Shown: positions 8,987-18,270, counted from the first letter of the stretch. The stretch: 64,000 nt of DNA from Pseudomonas proteolytica (GCF_007858275.1 NZ_VFEV01000005.1:124001-188000), one strand, 5' to 3'. Made by a program: numbers and translations. Notes: a model not told the origin generated them from the letters alone.

Positions 8987-9853
8987 TCAGTCGTCGAGGG
9001 CTTTGACGGACTTGGGTGACAACCGCAGGCTGCGCAAGCTGCGCTTGACGCTCTTGAGGTGGTTGACCAGGCTCGGGCCACGCGCCATTGCCACGCCCAT
9101 CGCCAGCACGTCGATCACCACCAGGTGGGCGATACGCGAGGTCAGCGGGGTGTAGATTTCGGTGTCTTCGTGTACATCGATCGCCAGGTTGACCGTGGAC
9201 AGTTCCGCCAAGGGCGTCTGGCTCGGGCACAGGGTGATCAACGTAGCGCCGCTTTCACGCACCAGGTTGGCGGTGATCAGCAAGTCCTTGGAACGACCCG
9301 ACTGGGAAATACAGATCGCCACGTCGGTGGGCTTCAACGTCACCGCCGACATTGCTTGCATATGCGGGTCGCTGTAGGCCGCCGCTGTCAGCAGCAAACG
9401 GAAGAATTTGTGCTGGGCATCCGCTGCCACCGCGCCGGACGCACCAAAGCCGTAGAACTCCACGCGCTGGGCCTGGGACATGGCGGTCACGGCTTTTTGC
9501 AGCTCGATCGGGTCGAGCTTCTCCCGCACTTCCATCAGGGTGTGCAGGGTGGTGTCGAAAATTTTCAGGCTGTAGTCGGCGACGGAGTCGTCTTCGTGAA
9601 TCGCGAACTGGCCGAAGCTGGCACCGGCCGCCAGGCTCTGGGCCAGTTTCAGCTTCAAGTCCTGGAACCCCGAGCAACCGATGGCGCGGCAGAAGCGCAC
9701 GATGGTCGGCTCGCTGATGCCTACGCTGTGGGCCAGGTCAGCCATGGAACTGTGCATCACGGCCGCAGGGTCAAGCAGCACGTGATCGGCAACCTTGAGT
9801 TCCGATTTGCGTAACAGGTGGCGCGACTGGGCGATATGTTGCAACAGGTTCAA
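8987..9853 (-). CDS. MurR/RpiR-family regulator, HexR-like paralog
   Basis: A 288-residue repressor with an N-terminal helix-turn-helix of the RpiR type (MADLAHSVGISEPTIVRFCRAIG) and a C-terminal SIS sugar-isomerase domain (FYGFGASGAVAADAQHKFFR; ISQSGRSKDLLITANLVRE) that should sense a phosphosugar. It is related to HexR, the repressor of glucose catabolism genes, but it is not beside zwf, so it is a HexR-like paralog. The start is a TTG at 9853; no ATG fits the conserved N-terminus. A palindrome in its own promoter suggests autoregulation. Its place near pycAB fits control of central carbon flow. Confidence 0.87.
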   Translation of the reverse strand: MNLLQHIAQSRHLLRKSELKVADHVLLDPAAVMHSSMADLAHSVGISEPTIVRFCRAIGCSGFQDLKLKLAQSLAAGASFGQFAIHEDDSVADYSLKIFDTTLHTLMEVREKLDPIELQKAVTAMSQAQRVEFYGFGASGAVAADAQHKFFRLLLTAAAYSDPHMQAMSAVTLKPTDVAICISQSGRSKDLLITANLVRESGATLITLCPSQTPLAELSTVNLAIDVHEDTEIYTPLTSRIAHLVVIDVLAMGVAMARGPSLVNHLKSVKRSLRSLRLSPKSVKALDD

Positions 9854-9897
9854 AGGGCAGGACTCTTGTTATTGGCAGACGCCAGGGATGTAGCAAG

Positions 9898-9916
9898 CTT
9901 GTAGTTATACTACAAG
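9898..9916. promoter_or_regulatory. HexR-type palindromic operator
   Basis: CTTGTAGTTATACTACAAG is a perfect inverted repeat with 8-base arms and a 3-base centre, 45 bases upstream of the RpiR gene start. The TTGTAGT/ACTACAA arms match the half-sites known for HexR-family regulators, so autorepression is likely. Confidence 0.7.
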
Positions 9917-10006
9917 AATTGTTGATTTGCCCGTTCGATGCATCACTAAATCGCCCTACTGCCCCCTGAATCAGCGGGCATATGCCATGTAGCACCCGAT
10001 GGCGCC

Positions 10007-12889
10007 TCACTGGCAGTCAGGAAAATCTGCATTTTTTCGTAACAAATCCGCCAACCCTTCGGCCTCGATCGGCCGACTGATCAAATAGCCCTGCACTTCA
10101 TCGCAATTTTCGGCGCGCAGGAAATCCAACTGCTGCTGGTCCTCCACGCCCTCAGCGACCACCTTGAGTGCCAGGCCGTGGGCCATGGCGATGATCGCCC
10201 GGGTAATCGCCAAGTCTTCGCGCCCCTGGCCCAGGCCCCGAATAAAGGTCTGGTCGATCTTCACGTAATCCACCGGGATGCGCTTGAGGTAACTGAGGGA
10301 CGAATAGCCGGTGCCAAAGTCGTCAATGGCCAGTTTCACCCCCAGGTCGCGCAATTGCTGGAAGGTGGCGATGATGTGCTCGACGCTGTCGAGCAGTTGG
10401 CTTTCGGTGAGTTCCAGCTCCAGGTACTGGGGGGCCAGCCCGGTTTCGTCCAGCACCTGGCGCACCAGGCTGACTAATTTGCCCTGGCGCAACTGGTGCA
10501 CCGACAGGTTGACCGACACGCGAATCGGCGCCAGGCCCTGGCGCTGCCATTCACACGCCTGCCAGCAGGCCTGGCGCAGCACGAACTCGCCCAATGGCAC
10601 GATCAACCCGGTTTCTTCTGCCAACCCGATGAAATCACCGGGCGGCACGCTGCCCCATTGCGGGTGGTCCCAACGCACCAGCGCCTCGGCGGCGTTCATC
10701 TTGCCGGTGGCCAGGCACAGCTTGGGTTGGTAGAACACTTTCAATTGGCGCTCATCGATAGCCTTGCGCAGTTGGTTTTCCAACTGCAGACGCTCCAGGG
10801 TGCTGGCCTGCAGGCTGTCGGTATAGAACTGGAAGTTATTGCCGCCCAAATGCTTGGCGTGCTGCATGGCCATGTTCGATTGGCTGACCAGCGCGGAAAT
10901 TTCCCGGGCGTTATCCGGTAACAGGCTGACACCGATTGAGGCGCTGACCACCAATTCGTGGCCCTCCACCGCCACCGGCACCCGCAGCTTGGCCAGCAGC
11001 CGGGTAGCCACGCGCGCCAGGCTCGACAAGCTGCCATAAGCGTCGAACAACACCGCGAACTCGTCGCCGGACAACCGCGCGATGGTGTCGGCTTCCGGTA
11101 AGGCGTTGATCAGGCGCCGGGCCATTTTCTGCAGCAATTGGTCGGCGATCTCATGGCCCAGGCTGTCATTGAGCAGCTTGAAGCGGTCCAGGTTGATATG
11201 CAGCAACGCCAGGCTACGACCGCCCTGGCGTACCCGTTGATGGGCTTCGCGCAGGCGCTCGCGGAACAGCGAGCGGTTGGCCAGCCCCGTCAGTTCGTCG
11301 TAATGGGTGAGGTAGCGCATGCGCTCCTCGGACTCGCGGCGCGCCGACAAATCAGCGAAGAAGCCCACGATATGGCTCACATTTCCCCGAACATCACGCA
11401 CTACGCTCAGTTGTAGCCATTGCGGGTACAACTCGCCGTTCTTGCGCGCCTCTACCAGTTCCCCCTGCCAACTGCCGTGGCTCAACAAGGCCTGGCGAAT
11501 CACCGGGAAGTGTCGGCGCGCATCGCGGCTGCACGGCAATTCCACGACGTTGCGCCCGAGCATGTCGTCGATATCAAAGCCGGTGACGCGGCTGAAGGCC
11601 TGGTTGACCGCAATCAGCACATATTCCGGATCCAGGATCACAATGCCTTCGCTGGCCGCCTCGAACACCGTGGACGCCAGCCGCAACTGCTCCTCCACCG
11701 CCTTGCCGGCGCTGATGTCGCGCCGGGTACCGAGCATGCGTGTCACGCGTCCGCTGGCGGTACGCTCCACGGCCCGCCCGCGGTCTTCGATCCACACCCA
11801 GCGCCCGTCGCCGTGGCGCACGCGGTACTCCACCTGATAGTCCTCGCTGCGACCTTTCAGGTGCTCCACCAATGCGCGCTTGAGCAGTGGCAGGTCGTCC
11901 GGGTGCAGGCGAGGCTTGAGGTCGCGCAGCATCGCCGTGACGTATTCAGGCTCCAGGCCGAACAGTTCCTTGAGCTGGGTGTGATGGACTTCATCGGTTT
12001 GCAGGTTCCAGTCCCACAATCCCAGTTCACTGGCCTGCAATGCCATGGCCAGGCGCGCCTCGCTCTTGCTCAGGGCGAGGCTGGCGGCGTCCAGTTGCTG
12101 GCCGCGCTGTTCGACACGGTGTTGCAGGCCGATTTGGGCCTCGCGCAACTCCTGCTCGACCTCGCGCCGCTGCTCGACCTCGCGCACCAGGTCCTGATTC
12201 AACTGCTCGCTGCGTTGGCGGGCCTGCTGCAGGTGCTCGATCAGGGCCTGGTTCTGGAAGCGCCGCAGCAAGCCGCGCTGGATCAGGCGATTGACCTGCC
12301 ATGCCACCAGGCTCAAGGACGCCAGCAGGATCAGGCCCAGGTAACTCCAACCCTGCAATTGCGGTTCGCCGCTGCAGAATAGATAGAGGATGGTGGGGAC
12401 CAGGCAGGGCAAGGCAAACGACAAAAACGCCGGCAGGCTCACTGCGTAGGCCACGCTGGCCGATAAAGTGGCCGCGCCAATCAGGCCAAACACCCAGGCT
12501 TGCTGCACGAAGCTGTCCAGTGGTACCAGGGCAATGGCCGCGCTTGCCAGGGTCAGGCCACTGGCTGCCGAGCCCAGCATGAACATCCGTCGCCAGATCG
12601 GCTGCGCCTGCCGGCTGGGCAGGGCGCTATCGAAGGCCGCCACCTGGATCACGCGCAACGCCACCAGGGCCAGCAACCACACCAGCCAACTGCCGACTTG
12701 CACATAGCGCTGCGGGCTCCAGAGCAACCAGGCGCAGACCAGGCCGTTAACCAGCATCAATAAGGTGGGCAGCAACGAACCTTGGTACAACAGACGCGTG
12801 CGCTCGACCGCCATCTCCATGGCGTAGTGCTTGCGGACAACCTGCGCCGGCGCGAGAGAAGGTCCAGGCAGGTCAGTGCTGAGGGTCAT
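10007..12889 (-). CDS. Membrane PAS-GGDEF-EAL cyclic-di-GMP protein
   Basis: A 960-residue signalling protein. The ATG at 12889 is chosen; upstream codons carry no family likeness. Residues about 35-205 form five or six membrane segments, 205-275 a coiled coil, then two PAS domains (about 280-395 and 400-520), GGDEF (about 525-685) and EAL (about 700-955). The GGDEF signature reads SGDEF near residue 605, so cyclase activity is uncertain. The EAL domain has EALVRW and IDDFGTGYSSLSYLKRIP with the expected acidic residues, so phosphodiesterase activity toward cyclic-di-GMP is likely. It is divergent from uvrD, as in other pseudomonads. Confidence 0.92.
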   Translation of the reverse strand: MTLSTDLPGPSLAPAQVVRKHYAMEMAVERTRLLYQGSLLPTLLMLVNGLVCAWLLWSPQRYVQVGSWLVWLLALVALRVIQVAAFDSALPSRQAQPIWRRMFMLGSAASGLTLASAAIALVPLDSFVQQAWVFGLIGAATLSASVAYAVSLPAFLSFALPCLVPTILYLFCSGEPQLQGWSYLGLILLASLSLVAWQVNRLIQRGLLRRFQNQALIEHLQQARQRSEQLNQDLVREVEQRREVEQELREAQIGLQHRVEQRGQQLDAASLALSKSEARLAMALQASELGLWDWNLQTDEVHHTQLKELFGLEPEYVTAMLRDLKPRLHPDDLPLLKRALVEHLKGRSEDYQVEYRVRHGDGRWVWIEDRGRAVERTASGRVTRMLGTRRDISAGKAVEEQLRLASTVFEAASEGIVILDPEYVLIAVNQAFSRVTGFDIDDMLGRNVVELPCSRDARRHFPVIRQALLSHGSWQGELVEARKNGELYPQWLQLSVVRDVRGNVSHIVGFFADLSARRESEERMRYLTHYDELTGLANRSLFRERLREAHQRVRQGGRSLALLHINLDRFKLLNDSLGHEIADQLLQKMARRLINALPEADTIARLSGDEFAVLFDAYGSLSSLARVATRLLAKLRVPVAVEGHELVVSASIGVSLLPDNAREISALVSQSNMAMQHAKHLGGNNFQFYTDSLQASTLERLQLENQLRKAIDERQLKVFYQPKLCLATGKMNAAEALVRWDHPQWGSVPPGDFIGLAEETGLIVPLGEFVLRQACWQACEWQRQGLAPIRVSVNLSVHQLRQGKLVSLVRQVLDETGLAPQYLELELTESQLLDSVEHIIATFQQLRDLGVKLAIDDFGTGYSSLSYLKRIPVDYVKIDQTFIRGLGQGREDLAITRAIIAMAHGLALKVVAEGVEDQQQLDFLRAENCDEVQGYLISRPIEAEGLADLLRKNADFPDCQ

Positions 12890-13168
12890 AGGCAGTGTTC
12901 TTATAATGGTGAGCCCGAAACGTCGACGGAGCATACACAAGCAGGCGTGCAGACCAAACTGCTCTGGATCATAAAAATCCGCGAATAAACCCGCGTAAAC
13001 CTTTGGCCCAGAGGGGCTGAACAAGACAGGGCGCGGGCTGCAGGCGATGACTTACCGGTCATCCCTGTGGATCGATTATTTGCCGATTGTAGATCGCCGC
13101 TGTTTTTTTGTGCCGACCATCCGGCAATGGGATTTGCCCCCCTTCCCCCGGCACCCTAGAATGCGCCG

Positions 13169-15352
13169 ATGCGCGATGATCTCTCCCTTTTGCTGAACTC
13201 CCTCAACGATGCCCAACGCCAGGCCGTAGCAGCCCCCGTTGGCCGTCAGTTGGTCCTGGCCGGTGCTGGCTCCGGTAAAACCCGAGTGCTGGTGCACCGT
13301 ATCGCCTGGTTGATCCAGGTCGAGAACGCGTCCCCGCATTCCATCCTGTCGGTGACCTTCACCAACAAGGCCGCTGCCGAGATGCGCCACCGCATCGAGC
13401 AGTTGATGGGCATCAGCCCGGCCGGGATGTGGGTCGGCACCTTCCACGGCCTGGCGCACCGCTTGTTGCGGGCCCACTGGCAGGAAGCGGGCCTGGCCCA
13501 GACCTTCCAGATTCTCGACAGCGATGACCAGCAACGCCTGGTCAAGCGGGTGATCCGCGAGCTGGGCCTGGATGAGCAACGCTGGCCGGTGCGCCAGGCC
13601 CAATGGTTTATCAACGGCCAGAAAGACGAAGGCCTGCGCCCGCAACATATACAGGCCAGTGGCGACCTGTTCCTGGCCACCATGCGCAGCATCTATGAAG
13701 CCTATGAAGTGGCCTGCCAGCGTGCCGGGGTCATCGACTTCTCCGAGCTGCTGCTGCGGGCCCTCGACCTGTGGCGCGATAACCCCGGTTTGCTGGCCCA
13801 TTACCAGAAGCGCTTCCGGCACATTCTGGTGGATGAGTTCCAGGACACCAACGCCGTGCAGTACGCCTGGTTGCGCCTGCTGGCCAAGGGCGGCGACAGC
13901 CTGATGGTGGTGGGCGACGACGATCAGTCGATCTACGGCTGGCGCGGCGCGAAAATCGAGAACATCTACCAGTATTCCGACGACTTCCCGGATGCCGAGA
14001 CCATTCGCCTGGAGCAGAACTACCGCTCCACCGCCGGGATCCTCAAGGCCGCCAACGCCTTGATTGCCAATAACACCGGGCGCCTGGGCAAGGAGCTGTG
14101 GACCGACGGCGGCGAAGGCGAGGCGATCAACCTCTACGCGGCCTTCAACGAACATGACGAAGCGCGCTACGTGGTGGAAACCATTGAAAGCGCCCTGAAA
14201 ACCGGACTGGCCCGTAGCGATATCGCCATTCTGTACCGCTCCAACGCCCAGTCGCGGGTACTCGAGGAGGCCTTGCTGCGCGAGCGCATCCCGTACCGCA
14301 TCTATGGCGGCCAGCGCTTCTTCGAACGTGCGGAAATCAAGAACGCCATGGCCTACCTGCGCCTGCTGGAAGGTCGCGGCAACGATGCGGCGCTGGAGCG
14401 GGTGATCAACGTACCGGCGCGGGGCATTGGCGAGAAAACCGTCGAGGCGATCCGCGAACACGCACGGCACAGCGATGTGTCGATGTGGGAGGCCATGCGC
14501 CTGCTGATCGTCAATAAAGGCCTGACAGGTCGCGCTGCCGGGGCGTTGGGCGGGTTTGTCGAGTTGATCGACAACCTTGCCGCCAAGTGCCTGGAAATGC
14601 CGCTGCACCTGATGACCCAGACGGTGATCGAGCAGTCGGGCCTGATCGCTTATCACGAAGCGGAAAAAGGCGAGAAAGGCCAGGCTCGGGTAGAAAACCT
14701 TGAGGAACTGGTCAGCGCCGCCCGCGCCTTCGAGAACAGCGAGGAAGATGCCGACCTGTCGCCATTGGCGGCGTTCCTCGGCCATGCATCGCTGGAAGCC
14801 GGCGATACCCAGGCCGACGAACACGAAGACAGCGTGCAGTTGATGACGCTGCACAGTGCCAAGGGCCTGGAGTTTCCCTATGTGTTCCTGGTGGGCATGG
14901 AAGAAGGGCTGTTCCCGCACAAGATGAGCCTGGAAGAGCCCGGCCGCCTTGAGGAGGAACGCCGCCTTGCCTACGTTGGCATTACCCGGGCGATGCAGAA
15001 CCTGGTGATGACCTACGCCGAGACGCGTCGCCTGTATGGCAGCGAGACCTACAACAAGGTGTCGCGTTTCGTACGGGAAGTGCCGAAGGGGCTGATTCAG
15101 GAAGTACGCTTGTCCAACAGCGTCAGCCGGCCGTTCGGCGGGGGCCAGCAACAGAATTCCAGCAGTATGTTTGCCGGTTCGGAAATTCCCGAAACCCCGT
15201 TCAGCCTTGGCCAGCAGGTCAGGCATGCGATCTTTGGCGAAGGGGTGATCCTCAACTTCGAAGGCGCCGGGGCCCAGGCCCGCGTGCAGGTGAACTTCGC
15301 TGAAGGCAGCAAGTGGCTGATGATGGGCTACGCCAAGCTTGAAGCGGTCTAA
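13169..15352 (+). CDS. uvrD: DNA helicase II
   Basis: A 727-residue superfamily 1 3'-5' helicase that displaces excised strands in nucleotide excision and mismatch repair. Walker A is GAGSGKT at residues 32-38, the Walker B/DEXX box reads LVDEFQDTN, motif III is VGDDDQSIYGWRGA, and motif V/VI include LMTLHSAKGLEFP and YVGITRAMQ. Length and the C-terminal tail (SLGQQVRHAIFGEGVI) fit UvrD rather than Rep. The gene stands alone between a divergent cyclic-di-GMP protein and a REP doublet. Confidence 0.95.
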   Translation: MRDDLSLLLNSLNDAQRQAVAAPVGRQLVLAGAGSGKTRVLVHRIAWLIQVENASPHSILSVTFTNKAAAEMRHRIEQLMGISPAGMWVGTFHGLAHRLLRAHWQEAGLAQTFQILDSDDQQRLVKRVIRELGLDEQRWPVRQAQWFINGQKDEGLRPQHIQASGDLFLATMRSIYEAYEVACQRAGVIDFSELLLRALDLWRDNPGLLAHYQKRFRHILVDEFQDTNAVQYAWLRLLAKGGDSLMVVGDDDQSIYGWRGAKIENIYQYSDDFPDAETIRLEQNYRSTAGILKAANALIANNTGRLGKELWTDGGEGEAINLYAAFNEHDEARYVVETIESALKTGLARSDIAILYRSNAQSRVLEEALLRERIPYRIYGGQRFFERAEIKNAMAYLRLLEGRGNDAALERVINVPARGIGEKTVEAIREHARHSDVSMWEAMRLLIVNKGLTGRAAGALGGFVELIDNLAAKCLEMPLHLMTQTVIEQSGLIAYHEAEKGEKGQARVENLEELVSAARAFENSEEDADLSPLAAFLGHASLEAGDTQADEHEDSVQLMTLHSAKGLEFPYVFLVGMEEGLFPHKMSLEEPGRLEEERRLAYVGITRAMQNLVMTYAETRRLYGSETYNKVSRFVREVPKGLIQEVRLSNSVSRPFGGGQQQNSSSMFAGSEIPETPFSLGQQVRHAIFGEGVILNFEGAGAQARVQVNFAEGSKWLMMGYAKLEAV

Positions 15353-15354
15353 AC

Positions 15355-15445
15355 GAGCTTGCTCGCGAAGATCGTCAACGATAACGCGGGCATCCTGAAT
15401 GAACGTGGTGTCTTAGGGTTTTTCGCGAGCAAGCTCGCTCCTACA
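15355..15445. repeat. REP doublet (GTAGGAGCGAGCTTGCTCGCG type)
   Basis: The arm GAGCTTGCTCGCGAA at 15355-15369 is inverted at 15422-15436 and continues into CTCCTACA. The whole unit, loop included, is nearly identical to the one at 35205-35304 after trpA, so this is one mobile unit rather than two chance hairpins. Confidence 0.85.
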
Positions 15446-15578
15446 CCGTGTCCGAATACCTCCTACGGAGCATTCGGATTAGGCCTTACGCAAAAGCCCG
15501 AAACATTATGTCGCTAGCCACTGTCAGTACACCTGTGCAACATGGCGCGCGTGCAATCCACAAATGGGAATTCCCTTT

Positions 15579-16454
15579 ATGAAACGTTTTCTTAGCATCG
15601 CCATGGCGTTGTGCATCGGCCTGACGATGAGCCTCGACGCCAACGCCAAACGCTTTGGTGGCGGCAAAAGCTCCGGCGCAGCGCCGAGCCATCAGACCAG
15701 CCAAATGGCCCCCGCCGCTGGCGGCATGGGCGGAGCGGCTGCCACCGCAGGTGCAGCCGGTGCCGCAGGCGCTGCTGCCAAGGCCGGCGGTGCTTCGCGC
15801 TGGTTGGGCCCTCTGGCCGGTATCGCTGCCGGTGGCCTGCTCGCTTCCATGTTCATGGGCGGCGGATTCCAGGGCATGCAGATCTTCGACATCCTGATCA
15901 TGGCGGTCATCGCCTTTGTGATCTTCCGCTTTATCGCCGCCCGTCGCCGCAAGCAGCAGGAGCACCTGGCTCCAGCCGGTGCGCCGATGCAGCGTGAAGT
16001 GTTCGAGCAAAAGCCTGCCATGGGTTCGATCTTCGGCGGCTCGGCGGCACCTGCTGCTGCCGCTCGTCCGGTGATCAACGCGCCAGCCTGGTTCAACGAA
16101 GAACGTTTCGTCGAAGCGGCCCGCAACCACTTCCAGTCCCTGCAGCAACACTGGGACGCCAACGAAATGGACAAGATCGCCGAGTTCGTGACCCCGCAAT
16201 TGCTGGAGTTCCTCAAGCGCGAACGTGCCGAACTGGGCGACGCATTCCAGTCGACCTACATCGACGACCTGCGTGTGCAACTGGAAGGTGTGGATGACCG
16301 CGCCGACAAGACCATCGCCACCCTGACCTTCAGCGGTGTGTCGAAGACTTCGCGCTTCGACCAGGGCGAAGTGTTCAGCGAAAGCTGGAACATGGAACGT
16401 CCGCAAGGCGAAAACCAGCCTTGGCTGGTAGCCGGTATCCGCCAGAACGGCTGA
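15579..16454 (+). CDS. Tim44-like domain membrane protein
   Basis: A 291-residue protein. The ATG at 15579 gives a signal sequence (KRFLSIAMALCIGLTMSLDA) followed by a Gly/Ala-rich low-complexity stretch, one or two membrane segments (GPLAGIAAGGLLASMFMGGG; IFDILIMAVIAFVIFRFIAA) and a C-terminal Tim44-like domain from about residue 160 (FVEAARNHFQSLQQHWDANEMDKI). Tim44-like proteins of bacteria are inner-membrane proteins of unclear role; the domain may bind lipid. A strong terminator follows, so it is probably a single-gene unit. Confidence 0.85.
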   Translation: MKRFLSIAMALCIGLTMSLDANAKRFGGGKSSGAAPSHQTSQMAPAAGGMGGAAATAGAAGAAGAAAKAGGASRWLGPLAGIAAGGLLASMFMGGGFQGMQIFDILIMAVIAFVIFRFIAARRRKQQEHLAPAGAPMQREVFEQKPAMGSIFGGSAAPAAAARPVINAPAWFNEERFVEAARNHFQSLQQHWDANEMDKIAEFVTPQLLEFLKRERAELGDAFQSTYIDDLRVQLEGVDDRADKTIATLTFSGVSKTSRFDQGEVFSESWNMERPQGENQPWLVAGIRQNG

Positions 16455-16483
16455 TCCGCAAAGGCGCATAGCCTGCTGTAACA

Positions 16484-16539
16484 AACGCCCCGGTCGGGTG
16501 CAGCGCTCCCAAGAGCCTGCACCGCCGGGGTGTTTTTTT
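16484..16539 (+). terminator. Rho-independent terminator after the Tim44-like gene
   Basis: The stem pairs ACGCCCCGGTCGGGTGCAG with CTGCACCGCCGGGGTG around a short loop and is followed by seven T, 30 bases past the stop codon. Confidence 0.85.
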
Positions 16540-16574
16540 GCCTGCGGAAAACTCAGTGCGGAGTTTTACTGGAT

Positions 16575-16595
16575 TAATGAGAACGACTCTCATTA
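16575..16595. promoter_or_regulatory. Fur box upstream of the sigma-factor gene
   Basis: AATGAGAACGACTCTCATT with flanking T and A is a 7-base inverted repeat around five bases, close to the Fur consensus of GATAAT-like repeats. It is 45 bases upstream of the fecI-type start codon, so iron-replete cells should repress the locus. Confidence 0.75.
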
Positions 16596-16639
16596 TACTC
16601 GCCCTCCCCGGTTCTGCCCGAGCATAGGAAAGTGCCGCC

Positions 16640-17137
16640 GTGCTGGAAAAACTGTTCACTCAACACGCCCCTGCGTTGCATCGTTACTTGTTGCGCAAGA
16701 AGTGCTCCCCCAGCCTGGCCTCCGACCTGGTGCAGGACACATTTTTGCGCATCGCCCAGCTGGAGAGCCTGGAACGCGTGCTGTGCGCACCGTCCTATCT
16801 GTTTCGGGTGGCGCACAACCTGATGATCGACCATCACCGCCGCTTTGGTGAAAAGCGCTACGAAAACGACCCCACGGCCTTTTTCGCCACGTTGGTCGAT
16901 GAGACCAGTTGCCCTGAAGAACAGGCACTCGGCGCACTCGAACTGGAACACCTGGAAAGCCTGCTTGAGCGCATGCCTGCCCGTACCCGCGACGTATTTA
17001 TGCTCTGCCGTGTCGAGGGCATGACGCACAAAGAGACCGCGCGCTATTTACGGATATCCACAAGCTCTGTACAAAAACACATGGCAATGGCCCTGGCCAG
17101 GATTGGTCGGGCGCTGGAACCTGGCCAAGAGGGCTGA
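16640..17137 (+). CDS. FecI-type ECF sigma factor
   Basis: A 165-residue extracytoplasmic-function sigma factor of the iron-starvation group. Region 2 is visible as LHRYLLRKKCSPSLASDLVQDTFLRI and SYLFRVAHNLMIDHHRR, and region 4 as ARTRDVFMLCRVEGMTHKETARYL, followed by ISTSSVQKHMAMAL. It starts at a GTG at 16640 behind a Fur box. The downstream FecR-type gene and the TonB receptor with a signalling domain show that it belongs to a cell-surface signalling cascade: receptor occupied outside, anti-sigma processed, sigma released to transcribe the receptor operon. Confidence 0.92.
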   Translation: MLEKLFTQHAPALHRYLLRKKCSPSLASDLVQDTFLRIAQLESLERVLCAPSYLFRVAHNLMIDHHRRFGEKRYENDPTAFFATLVDETSCPEEQALGALELEHLESLLERMPARTRDVFMLCRVEGMTHKETARYLRISTSSVQKHMAMALARIGRALEPGQEG

Positions 17138-17180
17138 GCCTTGTGTACGACAAAGAGCCAAAAGGTAAATAGACCCAACC

Positions 17181-18161
17181 GTGAATGCCTCCCCACAAAC
17201 TATCGACCCGGTAGAGCGCAAAGCTGCCGACTGGGTGATGCGCCATCGCCAAGGACAGCTTTCGGCACGTGAACTCGAGGCCTTTGAGCACTGGCTGGCT
17301 GCCGATCCATTGCACGCCGCCGCCGCCGAGCGCGCCAATCGTGCGTGGCAGGCCACCGCACAGCTCAAGCAACGTCCCGGTTATGTAAAACCCCAGCGCC
17401 CGCCGCGTTCTGCCTGGCTGCGCATGCCGGTTGTCGGCGGCAGCGCCTTGGCCGCACTGACAATCGGCTGTTGGATGCTGTTGGCGCCACCTTTCTGGGT
17501 GCAAGCCCTGAACAGCGACTATCACACCGGCTTTGGCGAAGTACGCCAGATCACCCTGGCCGATGGCAGCCAGGTGCAGTTGGGCAGCCACAGCATTCTC
17601 AACCTGGCCTACGACGACCAGACCCGGCGCGTGCGCTTGAGCCAGGGCGAAGCCGTATTCACACCTGCGCCGATGAATGAACAGGAGCGTCGCCCCTTCA
17701 CCGTCCAGGCACCCGGCGCCGATATCACGGCACGCGGCACCCGTTATCTGGTGGGCATTGGCAAGGATCGCGAAGGCTGGGTGGGCGTATTGCAGCACCG
17801 GGTCGAGGTCAACCTGACCGATCACGGGCGCGATGAGGCAGCCGGCTCGGCATTGCTTGAGCAGGGCAACAGCCTGCGTTTCAGCCCGAAATCGGGCCTT
17901 GTACCGCTGAGCACCAGCCCCGAGGAATTGGCCAGTTGGCAGGAAGGACGACTGGTGTTCCAGCGTGAGTCCCTGGCCGACGCCACTGCCCGCATCAATC
18001 GCTATCGACCTGGACTGGTGCTGGTCAAAGGTGAGGCGCTGCGCAACGTCAAAATCAGTGCAGTAATGCGTCTGGATAACCTGGACGAAGCGCTCAAGCA
18101 CCTGGTGGCGCAAGCCCATGGGCGGATTGTCGAGTTGCCTGGATTGACACTGATCTACTGA
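17181..18161 (+). CDS. FecR-type anti-sigma factor / signal transducer
   Basis: A 326-residue inner-membrane regulator from a GTG at 17181. The N-terminal cytoplasmic domain (about 1-75; ADWVMRHRQGQLSARELEAFEHWL) binds the sigma factor, one membrane segment follows (about 82-103, VVGGSALAALTIGCWMLL), then the periplasmic FecR domain (GFGEVRQITLADGSQVQLGS) and a C-terminal STN-like region that contacts the receptor. It lies 43 bases after the sigma-factor gene and 109 before the receptor gene, the normal order of such cascades. Confidence 0.92.
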   Translation: MNASPQTIDPVERKAADWVMRHRQGQLSARELEAFEHWLAADPLHAAAAERANRAWQATAQLKQRPGYVKPQRPPRSAWLRMPVVGGSALAALTIGCWMLLAPPFWVQALNSDYHTGFGEVRQITLADGSQVQLGSHSILNLAYDDQTRRVRLSQGEAVFTPAPMNEQERRPFTVQAPGADITARGTRYLVGIGKDREGWVGVLQHRVEVNLTDHGRDEAAGSALLEQGNSLRFSPKSGLVPLSTSPEELASWQEGRLVFQRESLADATARINRYRPGLVLVKGEALRNVKISAVMRLDNLDEALKHLVAQAHGRIVELPGLTLIY

Positions 18162-18195
18162 TCAACCTTAAAAATTAAGATAAAAAACTCTATAC

Positions 18196-18214
18196 ATAGA
18201 TCATAACGATCTAT
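18196..18214. promoter_or_regulatory. Interrupted palindrome in front of the receptor gene
   Basis: ATAGATCATAACGATCTAT has 7-base arms around a 5-base centre, 57 bases upstream of the receptor start, in an A/T-rich spacer. It may be part of the sigma-dependent promoter or an operator; no known consensus is claimed. Confidence 0.35.
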
Positions 18215-18270
18215 CGCGTTTTTGCAGCTGGGCCGTTTCTACTACATGTGAATAAATCTTATTTACTTTA

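Noticed and set aside
11420..12382. 320-residue plus-strand frame opposite the PAS-GGDEF-EAL gene
   Set aside because: Antisense to a gene with clear domains; product rich in Leu/Gln/Ala without motifs.
13076..15226. 716-residue minus-strand open frame opposite uvrD
   Set aside because: uvrD has all helicase motifs on the plus strand; the antisense product is composition-driven.
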